Part shown: positions 31,826 to 46,000 of the stretch, piece after piece | Layout: each line of letters starts with the position of its first letter | Numbering within the stretch: the stretch's first letter is position 1 | Source: Hydractinia symbiolongicarpus | Lineage: Eukaryota > Cnidaria > Hydrozoa > Anthoathecata > Hydractiniidae | Direction of reading: 5' to 3' | DNA length: 64,000 bases | Assembly (NCBI RefSeq): GCF_029227915.1 | Contig: NC_079888.1 | Location: forward strand, 5,777,001-5,841,000 | Position numbers and translations under genes: made by a program | The notes under the pieces: model-generated | Seen by the model: only the letters and a program-made list of their open reading frames with translations | The model's database searches: none | Told to the model about the DNA's origin: nothing

Positions 31826-34583
31826 ATGACTTCTGACTTTGTTTATCGCCCCAGTTCCTTAGCCGTCCTTCGCAACAAGGGAACAACACACAAACATGCC
31901 ATACTGAACCAAAAAGCACAAGCAGGTTCTCCTCACAACATCAACAACAACACGAACAACTACGCCGGGTCTGGAGTTTTGGTCATAAAAAGCTTAAAAG
32001 AAATGACAGTGAAATTTAAAGCTATATGTTTTTTGAATGATGTATGATAACAGGAACATTGTAGGAACGTGGGTTAGTATAAGCTGAATATCTCTTTTTT
32101 ATCATCAGCAGAGAAAACCGAAGTTTACGTAAAAAATATACCCGGTATAGCTAGCTAGTGTATACTGACCTATTTTCGCCACAATTTAGCTGCAATATTT
32201 TTAAAGTGTAAAAGAAACAACACATATATTGACTCCAAAGGACAGCAGTAATGAAGTATGTAGTTCCCTATTGAAAGTATTATTGTTCATATCCTCTGAC
32301 CAACCCATTTACAGTATGAAATCTTGTTGCCATTCCCTCTTTTTTTGCTTTAAATGGTAAAGATGCAGGCTAATTGAACAACATGTACTAGTATGTTTAT
32401 TTAATGCTCAATTTGAGCTACCCCAGACCCAATTAGGGTCTGTATTCTACCAGAAAACTCCCTGCAACATCCAAAAGGCCTACACAGTGTACCATCTCTA
32501 TTATTTATTACATGGCTTTGGTTAACCCAGTGCTATGGTAACATTCACTTGCCCATATTGAATCGCTATTAAGGAGAATGGAACCCTGGTCTCCCGCACA
32601 AAGTGCAAGAGTTATGACCACTGAGCTATGGCACCATTTGCCATGTAAAAATACTGTCTGATACCATCCATTCCATGTATTCATATAAAATGCATCTATG
32701 GGTGAATTGTGTTGTTTTAAAAATATTCTTTTCTGTTTGGTAGTAGTTTGTAATTTAGTTCAGGTTGTTTTACTCAATGTCAGCAAAAAGAATTTTAAGA
32801 TTTACAATAGAGAACACATGTGGTTAAATACTCTCTTCTTTGTTAATTTTAGTTTCCAACTGGATTTCATGGTCATTTCAGAAGCAAATCTAGAAACAAT
32901 TTTAATGTTCCATACAGAGAATATGCTAAGCCTACACCTCCCAGCAAATTTCTCAACAGAACCAAGGTATAATGCTATTTTTATCTCCTTGAAAAAACAA
33001 GAACAGCATGGCATATTAAAATCAAGAATTTTATATATGAAATTAAAGCAAGTAGAAGGTGTAAATATTAGTACAATTGAAAATAAACATGCACAAGTAT
33101 ATTTTTAGGGTGAATATAGCTAAGATAACTTATTTTTCATCATAATCAAGTTTTTCTCTTTGCTACATTGAGAAGTACTTTTCTAAATGTTACGATTGAG
33201 GAAAAATTATTTTTACATTTAAACGCTATTTCTATATTAAGGTGTGTATACTTTAAATCATAAGGCAAGAATGAATCCAAAGGAAGGAGGATCAAGGAAT
33301 ACTTTTCTTGCGACAGTGTCACTTTGCCCTCACTTTCTAGATTGATTAAGTCACTGAGGAAGTTCAATATATCGTTGATTCTCAATCTGATAGGCTTGTT
33401 AAAAGTAACCTAAGAAACAAAATTAGAAATTGTTTTCAGAAGGTTTTATAGAATAATGTCATATTTTCTTTAGATGAGGTCAGATCAACATTTGTTTTCA
33501 AGACATGATAATCGAAATTCTCATTCGAATGCAATGGGGGATCTAGAAATACATTTCAACATGGTAAGGAGTAGCTTGAGAGTTGTCATTTAAAAGTGTA
33601 AATCTCTCTTAATATGTGTTTCAATGTACCTTAAGGGAATAATTTTTCCAATATTTTGCTATTTTTACGAATAATAGTTCCCCAAAAATTATCTAAAATC
33701 TTGCTATGACATTTGTGAAAATTAATTCCTGCGAAATTCTTTTTTAGTTAAAAATGATTCAGTGAAATGTTTTATTGTGAGGTACTTTGTCAATTTTCCA
33801 AAAAGGAATTAAAATAAGCATTTTACGAGCATTCAACCATATGACTAGAAAACTTTTAGGGAATGAACTTTTGCTAATAACAAAAAAGTTTTTCCCAGGA
33901 CAAAATAATAGTTTTTTAATGTAAGTAGCTTTTCAGTGAAATCACTTCACTATTGGGAAAATAAGGAAAAGTAAAAATACTGATACTTATTCTCCATATA
34001 ATAAAATCAATTTTAAAGACAAATTGTGTTCATTTATTTAAATTTCGAACTTTTGCCGAAAGCTTCTGACCCAAAATATACTCCCCACAAGTAAAAGAAG
34101 GATTACAATACATCAATTGAAGAATCTGAGGTCTGGGCGCTAATAAATGCAAGAAAAAATGGTTTTTCTGTATGATTCTAAATATTCATTCAGGGAATGG
34201 GCAAGAAGAAACCTTTAACAAGTCAACATTCGAAAAACACATCAACCTTACTAGATTGGGGTACAGACACAAATAGATTTCCCAATCAAAGAACATTCTT
34301 AAGAAGACCCAGGGCTCAATCAGCAATCATTACAACAACCTACGAACGAGTTGAACCAGTACACACTAGGCGAAATCCACACCTCCAACGTAGGCGTTAT
34401 ATTACAGCACCCTCCTCTACTGTCCTGAGAACTGCTCCTTTGCTTGCTTGGAATACACCATCAGATGAAGCTTCAAGTTTTAAACCGTGTATCGGTGATT
34501 CAACAAAGCGAAATATAACTTGTTCAATTTATGATCCCGTGAAAACTAAAACTTTAATAACCGAACGTACGTCCCTATTTTAG
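31826..34583 (+). CDS. short basic protein of unknown function, four exons
   Basis: Exon 1 starts at ATG 31826 (MTSDFVYRPSSLAVLRNKG); its donor is uncertain (candidates after 31975, 31981 and 32008 all leave phase 0). Exons 32853-32966, 33474-33563 and 34194-34583 all join in phase 0 and have good acceptor and donor sites, ending at a stop after ERTSLF. The protein has about 240-250 residues and is rich in Arg, Thr, Ser and Asn: FPTGFHGHFRSKSRNNF, LLDWGTDTNRFPNQRTF, LRRPRAQSAI. There is no signal peptide or membrane helix. The style recalls small ciliary or sperm microtubule-associated proteins, but I cannot name the family. A minus-strand open exon-like segment lies in its second intron. Confidence 0.55.
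32410..32640 (-). repeat. tRNA-derived SINE
   Basis: Minus strand begins GGTGCCATAGCTCAGTGG (A box) and about 45 bases later has CAGGGTTCCATTC (B box), followed by an unrelated tail. It sits in the first intron of the 31,826 gene. Confidence 0.65.
33146..33409 (-). CDS. exon-like open segment antisense to the 31,826 gene
   Basis: Open for 88 codons in phase 0 after a strong acceptor (TTTGTTTCTTAG), ending in TGA at 33146. It reads VTFNKPIRLRINDILNFLSD, LINLESEGKVTL and LPLDSFLPYDLKYTHLNIEI, with amphipathic and strand-like stretches. It lies in an intron of the plus-strand gene. No upstream exon and no family were recognised; it may be a terminal exon of a minus gene or a processed fragment. 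Confidence 0.35.
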   Translation of the reverse strand, partial: VTFNKPIRLRINDILNFLSDLINLESEGKVTLSQEKYSLILLPLDSFLPYDLKYTHLNIEIAFKCKNNFSSIVTFRKVLLNVAKRKT

Positions 34584-35984
34584 CAGTGACTTTTGGACAG
34601 GTTTTTGGTTATCAACTTTAGCTAAATCGGTAATTTTAGAGCTTTGATTTTGGTTATAAAGCTGACCATGTCGGCCGAATTTAGACGACGGAAATCTTTG
34701 TACTACCTAGAAAAAAATCATTGTTGAAAGTTTGATCATTCTAACGGGATGCACTCTAACGGTTTAAACCTAGCGAACTTCCTAACAAAGATAACTTTGC
34801 CTCGTTTTGTTCATCTAATTTTAATTGTATTTTTTTTCGTCCCGATTTTTTTGCGAACCTACAGTTAGTAAAGCATAGTACTACATTTAACAGACCAGTC
34901 TTTCCTATAAATGTGTATTAATCCTTTCTTCGCTACAAACTCCCTCACTGAAATTTTCATTGTATGATTCTCTCTTGCTGGTAGCACATACCCAGTTGTC
35001 AAGGGTAGCACACAGGTGTATGATGCGGTGATTTTAAGTGATAGTTGGCTTTATCTAATTTGTAGAAATGTTGTATTAGTATGAAATTGTAGTCGTAAAG
35101 TATTGCATTTTTTTATTTATTTAAGGAGTGAATTTCTTATTTTTTTGTATTAGTATTTCTTACGAATATATTTTTTTTGTATCCGTTAAAATCTATTTTC
35201 AGCCTCAAAATATGCCTAATAATGTTAACGTTATGTTTCTACCTTTTTCAAAAGGACAGCAAGATATTTTCGTATATTTAACATTTACAAAAAGATCTTT
35301 TAACACTTGAAATAATAGTTCAGGTTGGAATCACGTTTGGAAATAAATACTGATTTTTAAGAATCTCCACCTTCAACATACTTCTAAGGTTATGCGTATA
35401 AAAAAGAGTATAGGTCCTACGATTTTTTATTAAAAACTTCTGAAAAGTTATTAATGCTATTGACTCGGTAGCAAGCGCCATCGGTGAATAAACATCCTTT
35501 CAGGGCTGGCTTATTAAGCCTAAAAATGTCTGTGGGGAAGTCGCGTATTGCTAAAATAAGTAAGCGAAAAGATACGAAGATATACGTTGTATATACAAAA
35601 ATATTTATTAAATTTGGTAACCTGTAATCTACTGGGTAAATCTTGAAGCGCTAATGAACAAGGATTGATTTTCAAATTTGTTTTAAGAACTAACAGACCG
35701 GCCCCGGGACTCCGTCGGAATATCATAGGCGTAGAAGAACACTGGTGACGGAGTTGACACACACTCTGTTTTGATCCATTAATATACGCCCTTAGTGTAT
35801 AGATTATTGATCAACTCATTTGCAATTGCAAAAACGAAGTCTTTTCAAGTCGTCGAAAAAATAATTTATCATTTTGTAACAAAAGTCGTTATAGCTCCGT
35901 GGACTGGTCATTTGATCAGGTTTAGGTATCGACCTGGAGCATGTACCTTATTACAGGAAATCAACGAATCACTTTATTAACAAC
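34584..35984. other. gene-free stretch
   Basis: AT-rich; short unrelated frames only. Confidence 0.4.
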
Positions 35985-36175
35985 GCAGAAAATTAGCGCA
36001 GTTTGTCGAAAATATGCATTTCTGGAGCATAAAATTAACGCGGTTTGACGAAAATATGCATTTCTAGAGCATAAAATTAACGCAGTTTATCGAAAATATG
36101 CATTTCTGGAGCATAAAATTAAAGCGGTTTGTCTAAAATATGCATTTCTGGAGCATAAGATTAACGCGGTTTTTT
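35985..36175. repeat. tandem repeat, about 43 bp by four to five units
   Basis: Unit contains GAAAATATGCATTTCTGG and AGCATAAAATTAACGCGG; unit copies differ by single bases. Confidence 0.9.
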
Positions 36176-36379
36176 AAAAAATTACTTTTTCGTTGCATGA
36201 ACTTTACGCAATGGGGAAGTTTTACAAAAAAAGTATTTCTTGTTCAGTTTCTACTATTTTCTCTTTAAATAAAAGAATATTTATTAACCACTTTAACACT
36301 CTGGCCTTCTTGAACGGCGCCAACTACCCCAGCTGCTTCCAGCCATTTGGAATTGTTTCACGCTGTTTATTTTTGAAGT

Positions 36380-37095
36380 TGTAAGAGGTCTTTGCCATTA
36401 CTTTGGCGCAGATGGGTTTCAGTGTGTGGACAATTTATCACATCTTTCTTTAGGTCGATTTAGAGCTCCTTCGTTATCGTATTTGTAAATAAATCTCTGA
36501 AGACAGCTTTTTCCATGTTTTTTAAAGAGCCGTTTGTTGTCAGATTAAGAGGTTGGAGCAAATGGGTTAAATTCTTTGGCACCATGACCGTAACAAGGTT
36601 CTAATTGTCAGCGCATCAATTATTACCTGCGATTGTTAACCTCTAAAAGCATCCCTAATTAATAAAGACTTTTGGTCCATTGGCAAGCCTATTTCTTTTT
36701 CACATTTTCTACGTACCAGTTAATGACCTCCTTCAGTAATTTCAGTGATTCTGTTTCGTTAGGCTGACTTTCGTTGTGAGATAAGGACAATACCCCTGGA
36801 AATTCCATAGAAAGAGTGATCTTGCCGTTTTGCCGTTGTAAATTAATTGAAATGGTAGCATTACACCAGTGGTAACTTCTGATAAAGTAAAGGTAATCCT
36901 TCTTTTGTCACTTACGCCAGTTCTCAGAATGTGTTTTGCACCTCTAACAGTTTTTGTTATATTATCTGTCAGAACAAATTTTGAAGGGGTTTGTTCTACA
37001 TTTACATTAAGTTCATCCGGAATTTCATTCCAGCAAACAGCATGATGAAGCGAGTTTACTCAGGATCGCTTTGCTGTGGCTGAGAAGGCGAAACT
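36380..37095 (-). pseudogene. pogo/Tigger-like DDE transposase fossil
   Basis: In one minus frame ELNVNVEQTPSKFVLTDN is followed by AKHILRTGVSDKRRITFTLS and LPFQLIYNGKTARSLF, then stops and frame changes, then NLTHLLQPLNLT. This is the order seen in the DDE_1 domain of pogo/Tigger transposases. The first catalytic Asp, normally in a D-Q-x-P motif, reads Glu here, and several stops interrupt the frame, so it is inactive. Terminal repeats were not located. Confidence 0.7.
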
Positions 37096-37424
37096 ACCTA
37101 AAAAGCTTTCCAGTTACTGTTGGCCATGTACCAAGGGAAAAGAGTCGCCATATTAAGTATGCTATAAAAAAGGTATCTATGTCACAGAAGCTGTCTCTTA
37201 AAACTTCAGCGATCTAGAGCGAGGAGAGTGATGTAGAAATAAATATCAAATGAAACATCAAAAGAAATGTATTGTTCTTATTAAATACCTTTTTAAACAC
37301 TCCTTGTTAAAAACTTTATTTTTCTCTATACTTTTTACACAAATAACGTTCATGAAATTAATAGTCAGAAAATTAATGTACCGCGGATAGGAAAATAGGG
37401 AAGTACAAAATTATCGCCGTTGGG

Positions 37425-37447
37425 GGAGGGAGGGGGGGGGGGGGGGG
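37425..37447. repeat. long G run
   Basis: G-rich run with about 17 consecutive G; candidate quadruplex or sequencing-problem site. Confidence 0.8.
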
Positions 37448-38412
37448 TAAATCGCGTTAATTTGATAATTCGTAAATTTCCTGTAATATATTATGTAATT
37501 TGTAAGATCAAAATTAATTCCTTGGAAAAATCTTTCTTTTGTCTGTCGATTAGTATATGTGTATAGCAATAGCATCAGTCTCTACTTTGGTGGCTATTGG
37601 AATGTATAGGGCAGACATCCTAAAACATGCAGGCCTAACTCCTAGGGCATTTTCGACGTCGGTTACTTAGCCTACATTCCTGCGATAATAAAACATTTAC
37701 AAAGTATTGGCCAAGTAACCGAAAATTTGCAAAAATATCCAGAATTACGGATTGGCTAATAATTTACGTACAAAAACAGGCGCCCATTTTAAGCCTTTTT
37801 CTAGTAGTGAAATACCTTATACATCAAAATTTCAAGGGTGTGTAAAGTTCATCCACAAATATTTTTGAAGTCTTGCAAAACGAATAAAAAATTAATCCTG
37901 TTTATTCCTTCGTTTGTTTGATATCAGATTCACAAAAATAAATTTCGCAAATATATTTCTAGGATCTATCTGCAAAAATAAATTCAAAATGCCACTGGTT
38001 AGTACATTCAGGTTTCAGGTAAATTTTTGCTAAAGCTTGGCGTATCTACGCGAAACTTTAGCAAAAATTTGTTATTGTTAATATTATTATTGTTTTAGGG
38101 GAGCACGTGGACCAGGAAAATGGCTATTATAAATTTTTCTCATCTAGTATTATGTTGCCAATATTCTTCACCCGAGTGGTACGCAGGAGGCATCTAGCTT
38201 TTTAAAAGGTACTTTCCCAAGACTTCTGATATACGCACCTATTGTCTTTTATTACACGAATTTTTTGCTTGACCATCTCTTTAATAATAGCCGTCGTCTG
38301 TTTGTCTGTGTCCTCGAAAGCCTTGTCCCGTAACGGAAACACGAAATTTCTAAAATGCGCACCAATACCAAATGCGATATATTTCTGTCCACTTTGTTGC
38401 AACGGGTTAATT

Positions 38413-38743
38413 TAAAGGACGGGCCACCCCGTGGATTTTTCCACGGGCTAACGACTATCTATATTATAATGCCCGTATACGTCTGTCCGTCCGTCCGTCC
38501 GTTTGTCTGTCACGCAAAATGGTAGCTTAGCTGCGCAGGCAGCGAGACGCACGCAATGCGGTATAAAAAGGTCGGGCGAACCCGTGAATTTTCCACGGGC
38601 AACGGCTAGTCTATATTATAATGCCCGTATACGTCTTTCCGTCTGTCTGTCACAAAAAAGGTAGCTTAGCTGCGCGAGTAGCGAGACTCACGCAATGCGG
38701 TATAAAAAGGACGGGCAAAGCTGTGAATTTTTCTACAGGCTAA
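38413..38743 (+). mobile_element. tandem Helitron-like non-autonomous units
   Basis: A 3' end with the hairpin CCCGTGGA..TCCACGGG near 38,430-38,450 is followed by a unit from 38458 to 38609 that starts TCTATATTATAATGCCCG and ends in a hairpin then CTAG. A second unit, 38610 to about 38743, starts the same and ends CTAA. TC at the start, hairpin and CTRR at the end without terminal inverted repeats are Helitron hallmarks. Related scraps occur near 10,860, 13,880, 43,480 and 54,810. Confidence 0.6.
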
Positions 38744-40039
38744 TTTTTCTAATTTTTTAAACGACCTCAATGTTTCATAACAACACCTTGAAAACTATGC
38801 TTGTTGCTCCGTTGCTCGTCAAAAATTAACCTCGACCCCAGGGTTAAAAATTTGACCCGTTCCTACATCTGAAAAATTAAACTAAATGTTAAAAAAATAC
38901 AGAAAATGGCAAGTATTATTCTATATTCTATTATTCGTGTTGTATACAATAAATATTTTTACGTGGCTTTAAAAAACAATGCGCATCACGTAATAGATTG
39001 ACAAAATAAAATGTGCAGTGTGTGACCACGGTGGTGTGAAGATGAAAAAATATTTATACCATACGACGTGTTTTCAAACTAAAAGAAGATGCAGAATTGT
39101 TCCACCAAATATAGAGCGGCTGCCCAAAGTCGGGCATTTTCAAATCGTAACGCAAGTTGGGCAAAACTATGCAAAGTAAAACACATTCTTATTCTTTTAT
39201 CAGTTGAAAGTGCATTCCATTCGTCTTAAACTAACTTTATTAAACTACTTTACTATTTTTATGCTTAATTTAACGAAAATTCGCTCTTACGAACACATAA
39301 CCAAATTTAAAAGTTTAATCTACAACTACTTCAGCAAAAGTATGCCAAGAATAGAATGGCATTGTAATATTGACGATTTTTGACTAACTTTGGGCAAGAA
39401 TAGCAACCACCAAAGTAGGGCATTGTAATATTGACGATTTTTGACCGACTTTGTGACGGGGTCTAATTAGGTTTAATAGCACAAAGCTGAACAAAAGGCA
39501 ATTTTTTGTAATACAGTGGTTTTCTTATACTTATGGTAAAAAGTTTACTTTATTTTGTCGTAAACAATTTCTTTATTTTTTGCCAATAAAGCACTTAAAA
39601 AATGCTCTCCTTTTTTCAATCAGTACTGTAATTTTCCATACATGCGCCACACAGGGCAAAAACTTTTAAAGTCGGGCGGCTAAAGCCAGACAAATATTTT
39701 CGCCCGACTTTGTATAAGGCCGACTTTGTTTGGGACAGAATAACAAAGCACATAACATGAACCACTAAATCAAAAAATGTGGATGACTCATTTTGCACGC
39801 AAAAGCTGTTGATAAATTTGTACTAAAAATCGATACCTTGTAAAACTCGATCAAAAGCGTCAAAAGTTTAATAAAAACATAATCTACAAATGATACGTTT
39901 TATCTGTGTGAAGAACATCTTAGAACATGAGGACAGCACTGCTAAAGAAAAAAGAAGCGCATGCGCGGTACTACAAGAGGCTGCTCGCATGTTTTGATTC
40001 ATCATTGCAACACAACTTTTCGCATAATGTGAAACTCTG
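38744..40039. other. repeat-like stretch downstream of COG5
   Basis: Several scattered copies of AAGTCGGGC / GCCCGACTTTG motifs between 39,110 and 39,730, in both orientations, suggest remnants of another repeat family. No gene recognised. Confidence 0.35.
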
Positions 40040-43000
40040 TTACGATGTCTGTTCTAAGAGTTTCGTCATCACTGGATACACAACAGGAAGATCTGTACCA
40101 CCTACTTTTTTCGAGTAAGCTTCAACTGTGCCCCTAAAATGAGATACGCATTTGTCATTAAGAATATAGGGACAAGTGGTGTCAATCGGAACTCATAGAT
40201 CATGCTTATGATCCTATGTTGTAATGTATAATAGATTACAGTACACCTAACTCACTGTTAGTTAATAAACACGCACAAAAAGTACTAAAATTTTACTATG
40301 AACCTCCATTTCAGTGCTTCTTTGAAGAACAAAAATTGCGCAGGGATGTGTCCCTCATCCGTGAAACAAAATTTCAAACAGCGCACAAGGTTACCTGATA
40401 AGCGCGATTCGTTCTCCTTCGTCAGGATGTTCATCTAACCACTCCGAGTATTCTGGTACTGTCCATCCAGCAACCTGTAATGAGATATAAAAGAAAAAAT
40501 AGACAAATTACACTTGTTTACATGAATCAAAACAAAAAGAAAAAGAAAAAACAATTGATCTATAGTTATTCGCAGCCACCCTCTGAGGCGCTAATAGTTT
40601 AAAAAAATATGAATTGTAAATCTACCAATTAGCTAAGTTCACGCAACAAAAGTGAACTATACAATGAATTCTCTCTCTCCGTCTCGAACTCTCAAGGGAC
40701 CGTGAGATTTATTGAAGATATAGAAAGGATAGAGAAGAAAAACAGCAAAGGATCAAAATATTTGCGCCGGTGTGGATGTGTTACAGATAAAGGGTATTCA
40801 AGATAGAGAGATAGTAAAACAATAGCTGTTAGAGGTAAAAAACACATTCCAAACTGGTGCAAGTGACTGTGGTCCAGTTTTTTCTAAAAGACACAGTGCA
40901 GTTTTGAAAAGTTGTGTTGATAAAGATTTGATACAAACAAGAATGGAATAGAAAAGTTTTTAGTTAAAACCTGTCTACATCTAGCATGACAGATCACGCT
41001 TGTGCCTGTGCAAATAAATATGTGAAGACTTACAGTGTGTGGAGACTGCATGTTGGAAGGAGCTTTTGAAAACAAGAAATGTAGAACTACACTATATGGT
41101 AAACTTTCGCCCAGATTCGGATTTGTTGGGATATCTTCGATTGCTTGGAATAGAAGAGGCCTGGAATAAAATTTAAAATATGTACTTTTTTCATGTAAAA
41201 GTAACACGAGACTAAGTTATAGGTTTTTTAATATAATATAAAATTATTGCGTCTTAAACATTGGAAAGAAGATACAAAAACTGTGCATAGTGAATAACAG
41301 ACAGCTACAACAACAAAACAATGACGACAACAACAAAACGATTACGGCCACAAAACAACGATCACGACCACAAAACAACCATTACGACCCCAAAACAACC
41401 ATTACAACGACAGAAACAACGATTGCGCGACAGAAACAACGATTGCGCGACAAAAAACGACGATTACGACCACAAAAACAACGTTTACGACGAAAAAGAA
41501 CGACTACGCGACGAAAAACAACTATTACGACAAACAATTTAGGAGGTATTGGGGTCAAATTTTAGCACAAAGACATATATAAAAACCATTCTACATTTTT
41601 ATTGGATTTTGCTAAAAATATTGAATGAAATGAAGAATTACCAATAATGAAGCCTTTCCTATTTCAATATTTTGGGACAAATTTTAGATTATTTAGGAGA
41701 TTTGAGGAGGTGTGGTCACCCTATATGTTAAGACAACGTTAAGATAATAACACCGATGACTATTCCTCCGAACACTCACCTGAAAGCTCGAAATAATTTA
41801 TACGCCGCACCCAAATCTTCAAACCTTCGACAAAGAGGTGTCACTGCAAATTCCAACTGCGCCATATCGGCTGCCATTTTTAATTTCCCTCCTTCCGAGA
41901 TATCTCTTAACAAGCACGCGTGTCTAACAAAAAGTTCCAAAATACGACAAGCTAACATCTCCAATCTGGAAACATAAATATAAATGTTGTATTTTAGGTT
42001 ACTTTAAATAAATTAGATGTCATAAAATTATGTTTTCTAAAAAATACTCAAATACGAAATGCTTGTAGCTAACCTTTCGATCAGGAAATCTTTGCAGTTA
42101 TAAAGAGCTAGGTAATCAGATTGGATTCTATTGATAAATTTCTAAAAAATAAATTATCAGTATACAAACAAATAAGCAAGTAGGACCAGACATAAAAAAA
42201 TCCATCGATAGGCACTAGAATTAAAAGTTAATTTATCTTAAATGATCTCATTTAATTATTATTACTATTATTTACCCAGGGTAGTCTCTTCGGTTACCTA
42301 ACGGTACTGTTATCAATGAGGGTCCTGCAAAGAGAGCCCTAGTGCATTTAAAGCTCCCATTTAACCTACGAAAGTCGCACAAACACAACATCCGCACAAC
42401 TAGACAACCGCCTAAAATATTAATTCTATTATCTTGCTAAAGGCTGAGCACAAAAGATCGATTCACACCTTTATAGTCTCTGGCATGACTCGACTAGCGT
42501 TTAAACCCACGACCTTGTGCGCTGGTGCCGCACGTTTTGCCACAGAGCCACCAGTTGGTAATAGCAAAAATAGAAAGAAAACTAAAATAAGTTTCGTCAA
42601 AAGTTTGATTTTTCCAACTGATAATTTTCCTTGTCCATCCCGAAAACAATCATAAAAAGACGTCCCAATAATTAGGACAACCCATCATCAGGATTTCTTC
42701 TTGTCTGCTTTATAACTTACCTGTATATCTGCTACGTATCTTGAGCATGGTTGAGCATCGACTGTTTCGTGATACGCCGTGCTGGAACTAAACATAATTT
42801 TAATGTTAACACTAAATGCAGTATTAATGTGAAAGGTCGTTGACGTGCTAATGTGATATATAACCTCAAACGAAATAATTTAGGCGAGGAATAATTTTTA
42901 TACTTTGTTTACAGGAGCATTTATGTGGAAACATAAAATAAAGACTGCTGAAGTTAAAGTTTACATGTCTACTATATGTAAATAGAAGGAAAAGAATAAT

Positions 43001-46000
43001 AAAAAAAAAAATCTAAATTTCGCGAGATTTAATTTTAAGTTATTCAATAATTTTCTTATGGTTATTAGTATTCTTGTGTGGTTTGATCTTACACAATTGC
43101 TCCATTCGAGCAGCGTATTGCAATAATTAAAAAGATTTTAAAGCTTACCTCCTGCGAAAAAACAAGTTGGTTTACATGAAAAGCTTGAAAAGTTTTCTAG
43201 GAATCTTTTTATTTTTTTAAAAAACCTTGATCGGTTTTGATTGTTATGTAAACTAATGCATAGCATCATGTATTAGAAAAAAGAGGTGCTGTTTTAAGAG
43301 TTTATCAAGGTATGTGATGATGTAAATATGTTTCCACCAATCCAGTTTCTCATTTCGAACATATTTATATGCATATTATTACTTAGTTACCCTGATTGTC
43401 ATTCAAATCAGCAATTATTTCTCAGCATCTAACGTCTGATGTCATCGCATAATTGGCTAAACTAAACTTCTCTATAATAATAACTGTCGTCTGTCTGTTT
43501 GTCTGTCTGTTTCAGAAATGCGATATATATAGGACGGGCGACCCCGTGAATTTTCAAAAAAATAAGAATTAAAGACAAGGTTACAAACTCTTTAATGTGA
43601 AATTAAGTTGTTTTACATGGAGGTAAGCTTTAACAACTGTATCGATAGTCACTAAATTGCACTCAGTTAGCTAGCTAAAACAAACAAATATACATACATT
43701 GAGAAGTTTTCACTTTGCATGCGAGCAATCTTGTTTTGAAGTGAACCCATGATAGCACTAAGAATCAGACCCAGCGATAAATCCATGTATGATGAGATAT
43801 TCTACAGAAGAAAGAAACTATTTGATAGAATAAAATTAGTATATATGACTAGCTGTATGGCAGGCTGGAAACCATATCACAGTTCGCAGACCGCTTAGGT
43901 GGGGCTTGTATCATGACACCGGTTATTGAAGCAAACATTTCGCGAGTAAAGAATGATGAAACACATAAATTAAATAGAGTGATATCTTATTTGTGGCAAT
44001 GTCATGCGACAATTATTATGCGTTAGTTTTTTTAGGAAACGCTGTATACGTAAGTCCAGCTGTAAAACATAAATAACATACTGTCAAAGAATCATCCAGC
44101 ACATCAACAGCTTCTGCGGGTGGATATACTAAATTTGGTAAAATCTAAAAAACAACAACGGTCCAACAGCAGTTCGCATCATAGAACGTTTAAAATATAG
44201 AACAGGTCTGATACTTTTGATCTTTCACTAATGAAAAGTAAGAAAATATATATAATATATTCTCAAACTCAGCTACACTACATTTCATTATTTGCTTCGT
44301 TTAAGACATCAACATTTAATGCTTTCAATCTCTTCGTTGTAATGACTCTTTCGATATTGGACCTGATTGTCATTAAAGTAACAGCAAGAAACCAGTATGT
44401 TATAGGTGGAGATTTTCATTATTTACTAGTTCACGCCTTTTTGTGACTTTGTTACTACTTGCTAACAGTATAAAAATACCGTTAGGGTAAATCCTTCCAA
44501 AACAGCAAGAATTAGAACTATCGCTGATAAGATAATAAACACAACATATTGCGACATTAAAATGAAGTAGAAGAATTGTTTTATTTTTTTCCTTTAGTGT
44601 TGATATAAACACTAGTATGTAAAATAAAAACATGTGTTGTCATACCTCCATGACTCCCGTACGTAGCTGGTGTAAAGAATTAACTATAGAAGCGTTTCGA
44701 ATCTGCGATGTGGTTAATCCACCACTCAACTGTGCAGCATCAGGTGACGTTACAAGCTAAATTCAAAAAGGGGGTGTCACACATCAAATAAAATTGAAGA
44801 GACAATCAGGTTATGTATATATGTTCTGTTCTTGCCTATATAACTGTATACAAGACGCTGTGATTTTAAAATAATATCCACCATCCTTAACTTCGTGTGA
44901 GTTAATTGTTAACTCAAAGTTTTGGTGGTGTTGTCACCACTAAATCCTTGCACTGGTGTTCTAACATTAGTCAACTGAGTGAAAAAGTGACAAATTAAAA
45001 CAGGGTTTTGACAGAACTTTAGAAAACAATCTCAAGTTCTTCAAAATTATCCCCTTTTTCCAGGTTCTTAAAGGCTTGTCTAAACTATGTCAAAAATCTG
45101 TTGTAGCACAATGTTTGTTTGCTGTTTCAATCCAAAAAATTAAAACCTATAAAGTTTTTGGTGAGGATTTTGAGTCTTACTTTCATTTTATTTGAAGAGA
45201 TTGAGAAAAAGTGCAATACATCGAAGAAAGTATGTTTGAAAGAGAAGGTGGGAACACACATCACAGAAATGTTTCTTTCTACTTATATGAAGTGGTGTAA
45301 AAGACATTTAAACATTTCTTTTTAACTTTATTTACGCTGAGATAAGGTTGACATAATTTTTTATCAGCTATTTTAAAATCTTTCTAAGGGGGGATTCAAA
45401 AAGCGCTACGTCTTGAGGAATAGGAGGGCAAGAGAAGGGGGTCACGTAATAACAAAACAATAGGGGATAATTGATTTGCATACTTTCGCTTTCTATAATA
45501 TATTTCTTTTTATATTTTATATCCCTTGACAGGCTTTTCTGATTGATACTATATTGGTGAATTTTTGGCAAGTAGTTGGTTAAATAATCGGTAAGTGTGT
45601 AAAAATTATAGCTCTTCAATTATCGCATTTCGTTTTTAAAGTTGTAAGGGACAACCCCTCGTCCGTGGGTATTTATTAGGAAAACAAATAACTTTTCTAA
45701 AGTAAGTATGTGTCTTGTTTGACAGAGAGAATGGAGGGTGAATTTTCCAGTACGCATGAAGATACAAAAAGGGGTATGGAGGAGGATCAAAAATGCTGAA
45801 TATTTGCGCGAACGCACGTTTTAAATGCCCCTAAAGATGAAATTTAACAATAGATATCAAAGAACAAGGGTACGAAAAGATTGTTGAAATTAAACTAAAA
45901 ACATGAAAGAACATTCTCTTTTCGGCTGGTGGTGTAGTGTAGTAATTCGGGAAAGACAAAAAATGCTTTCGTAAAGAAAACACGTAATAAAAAATAAAAA

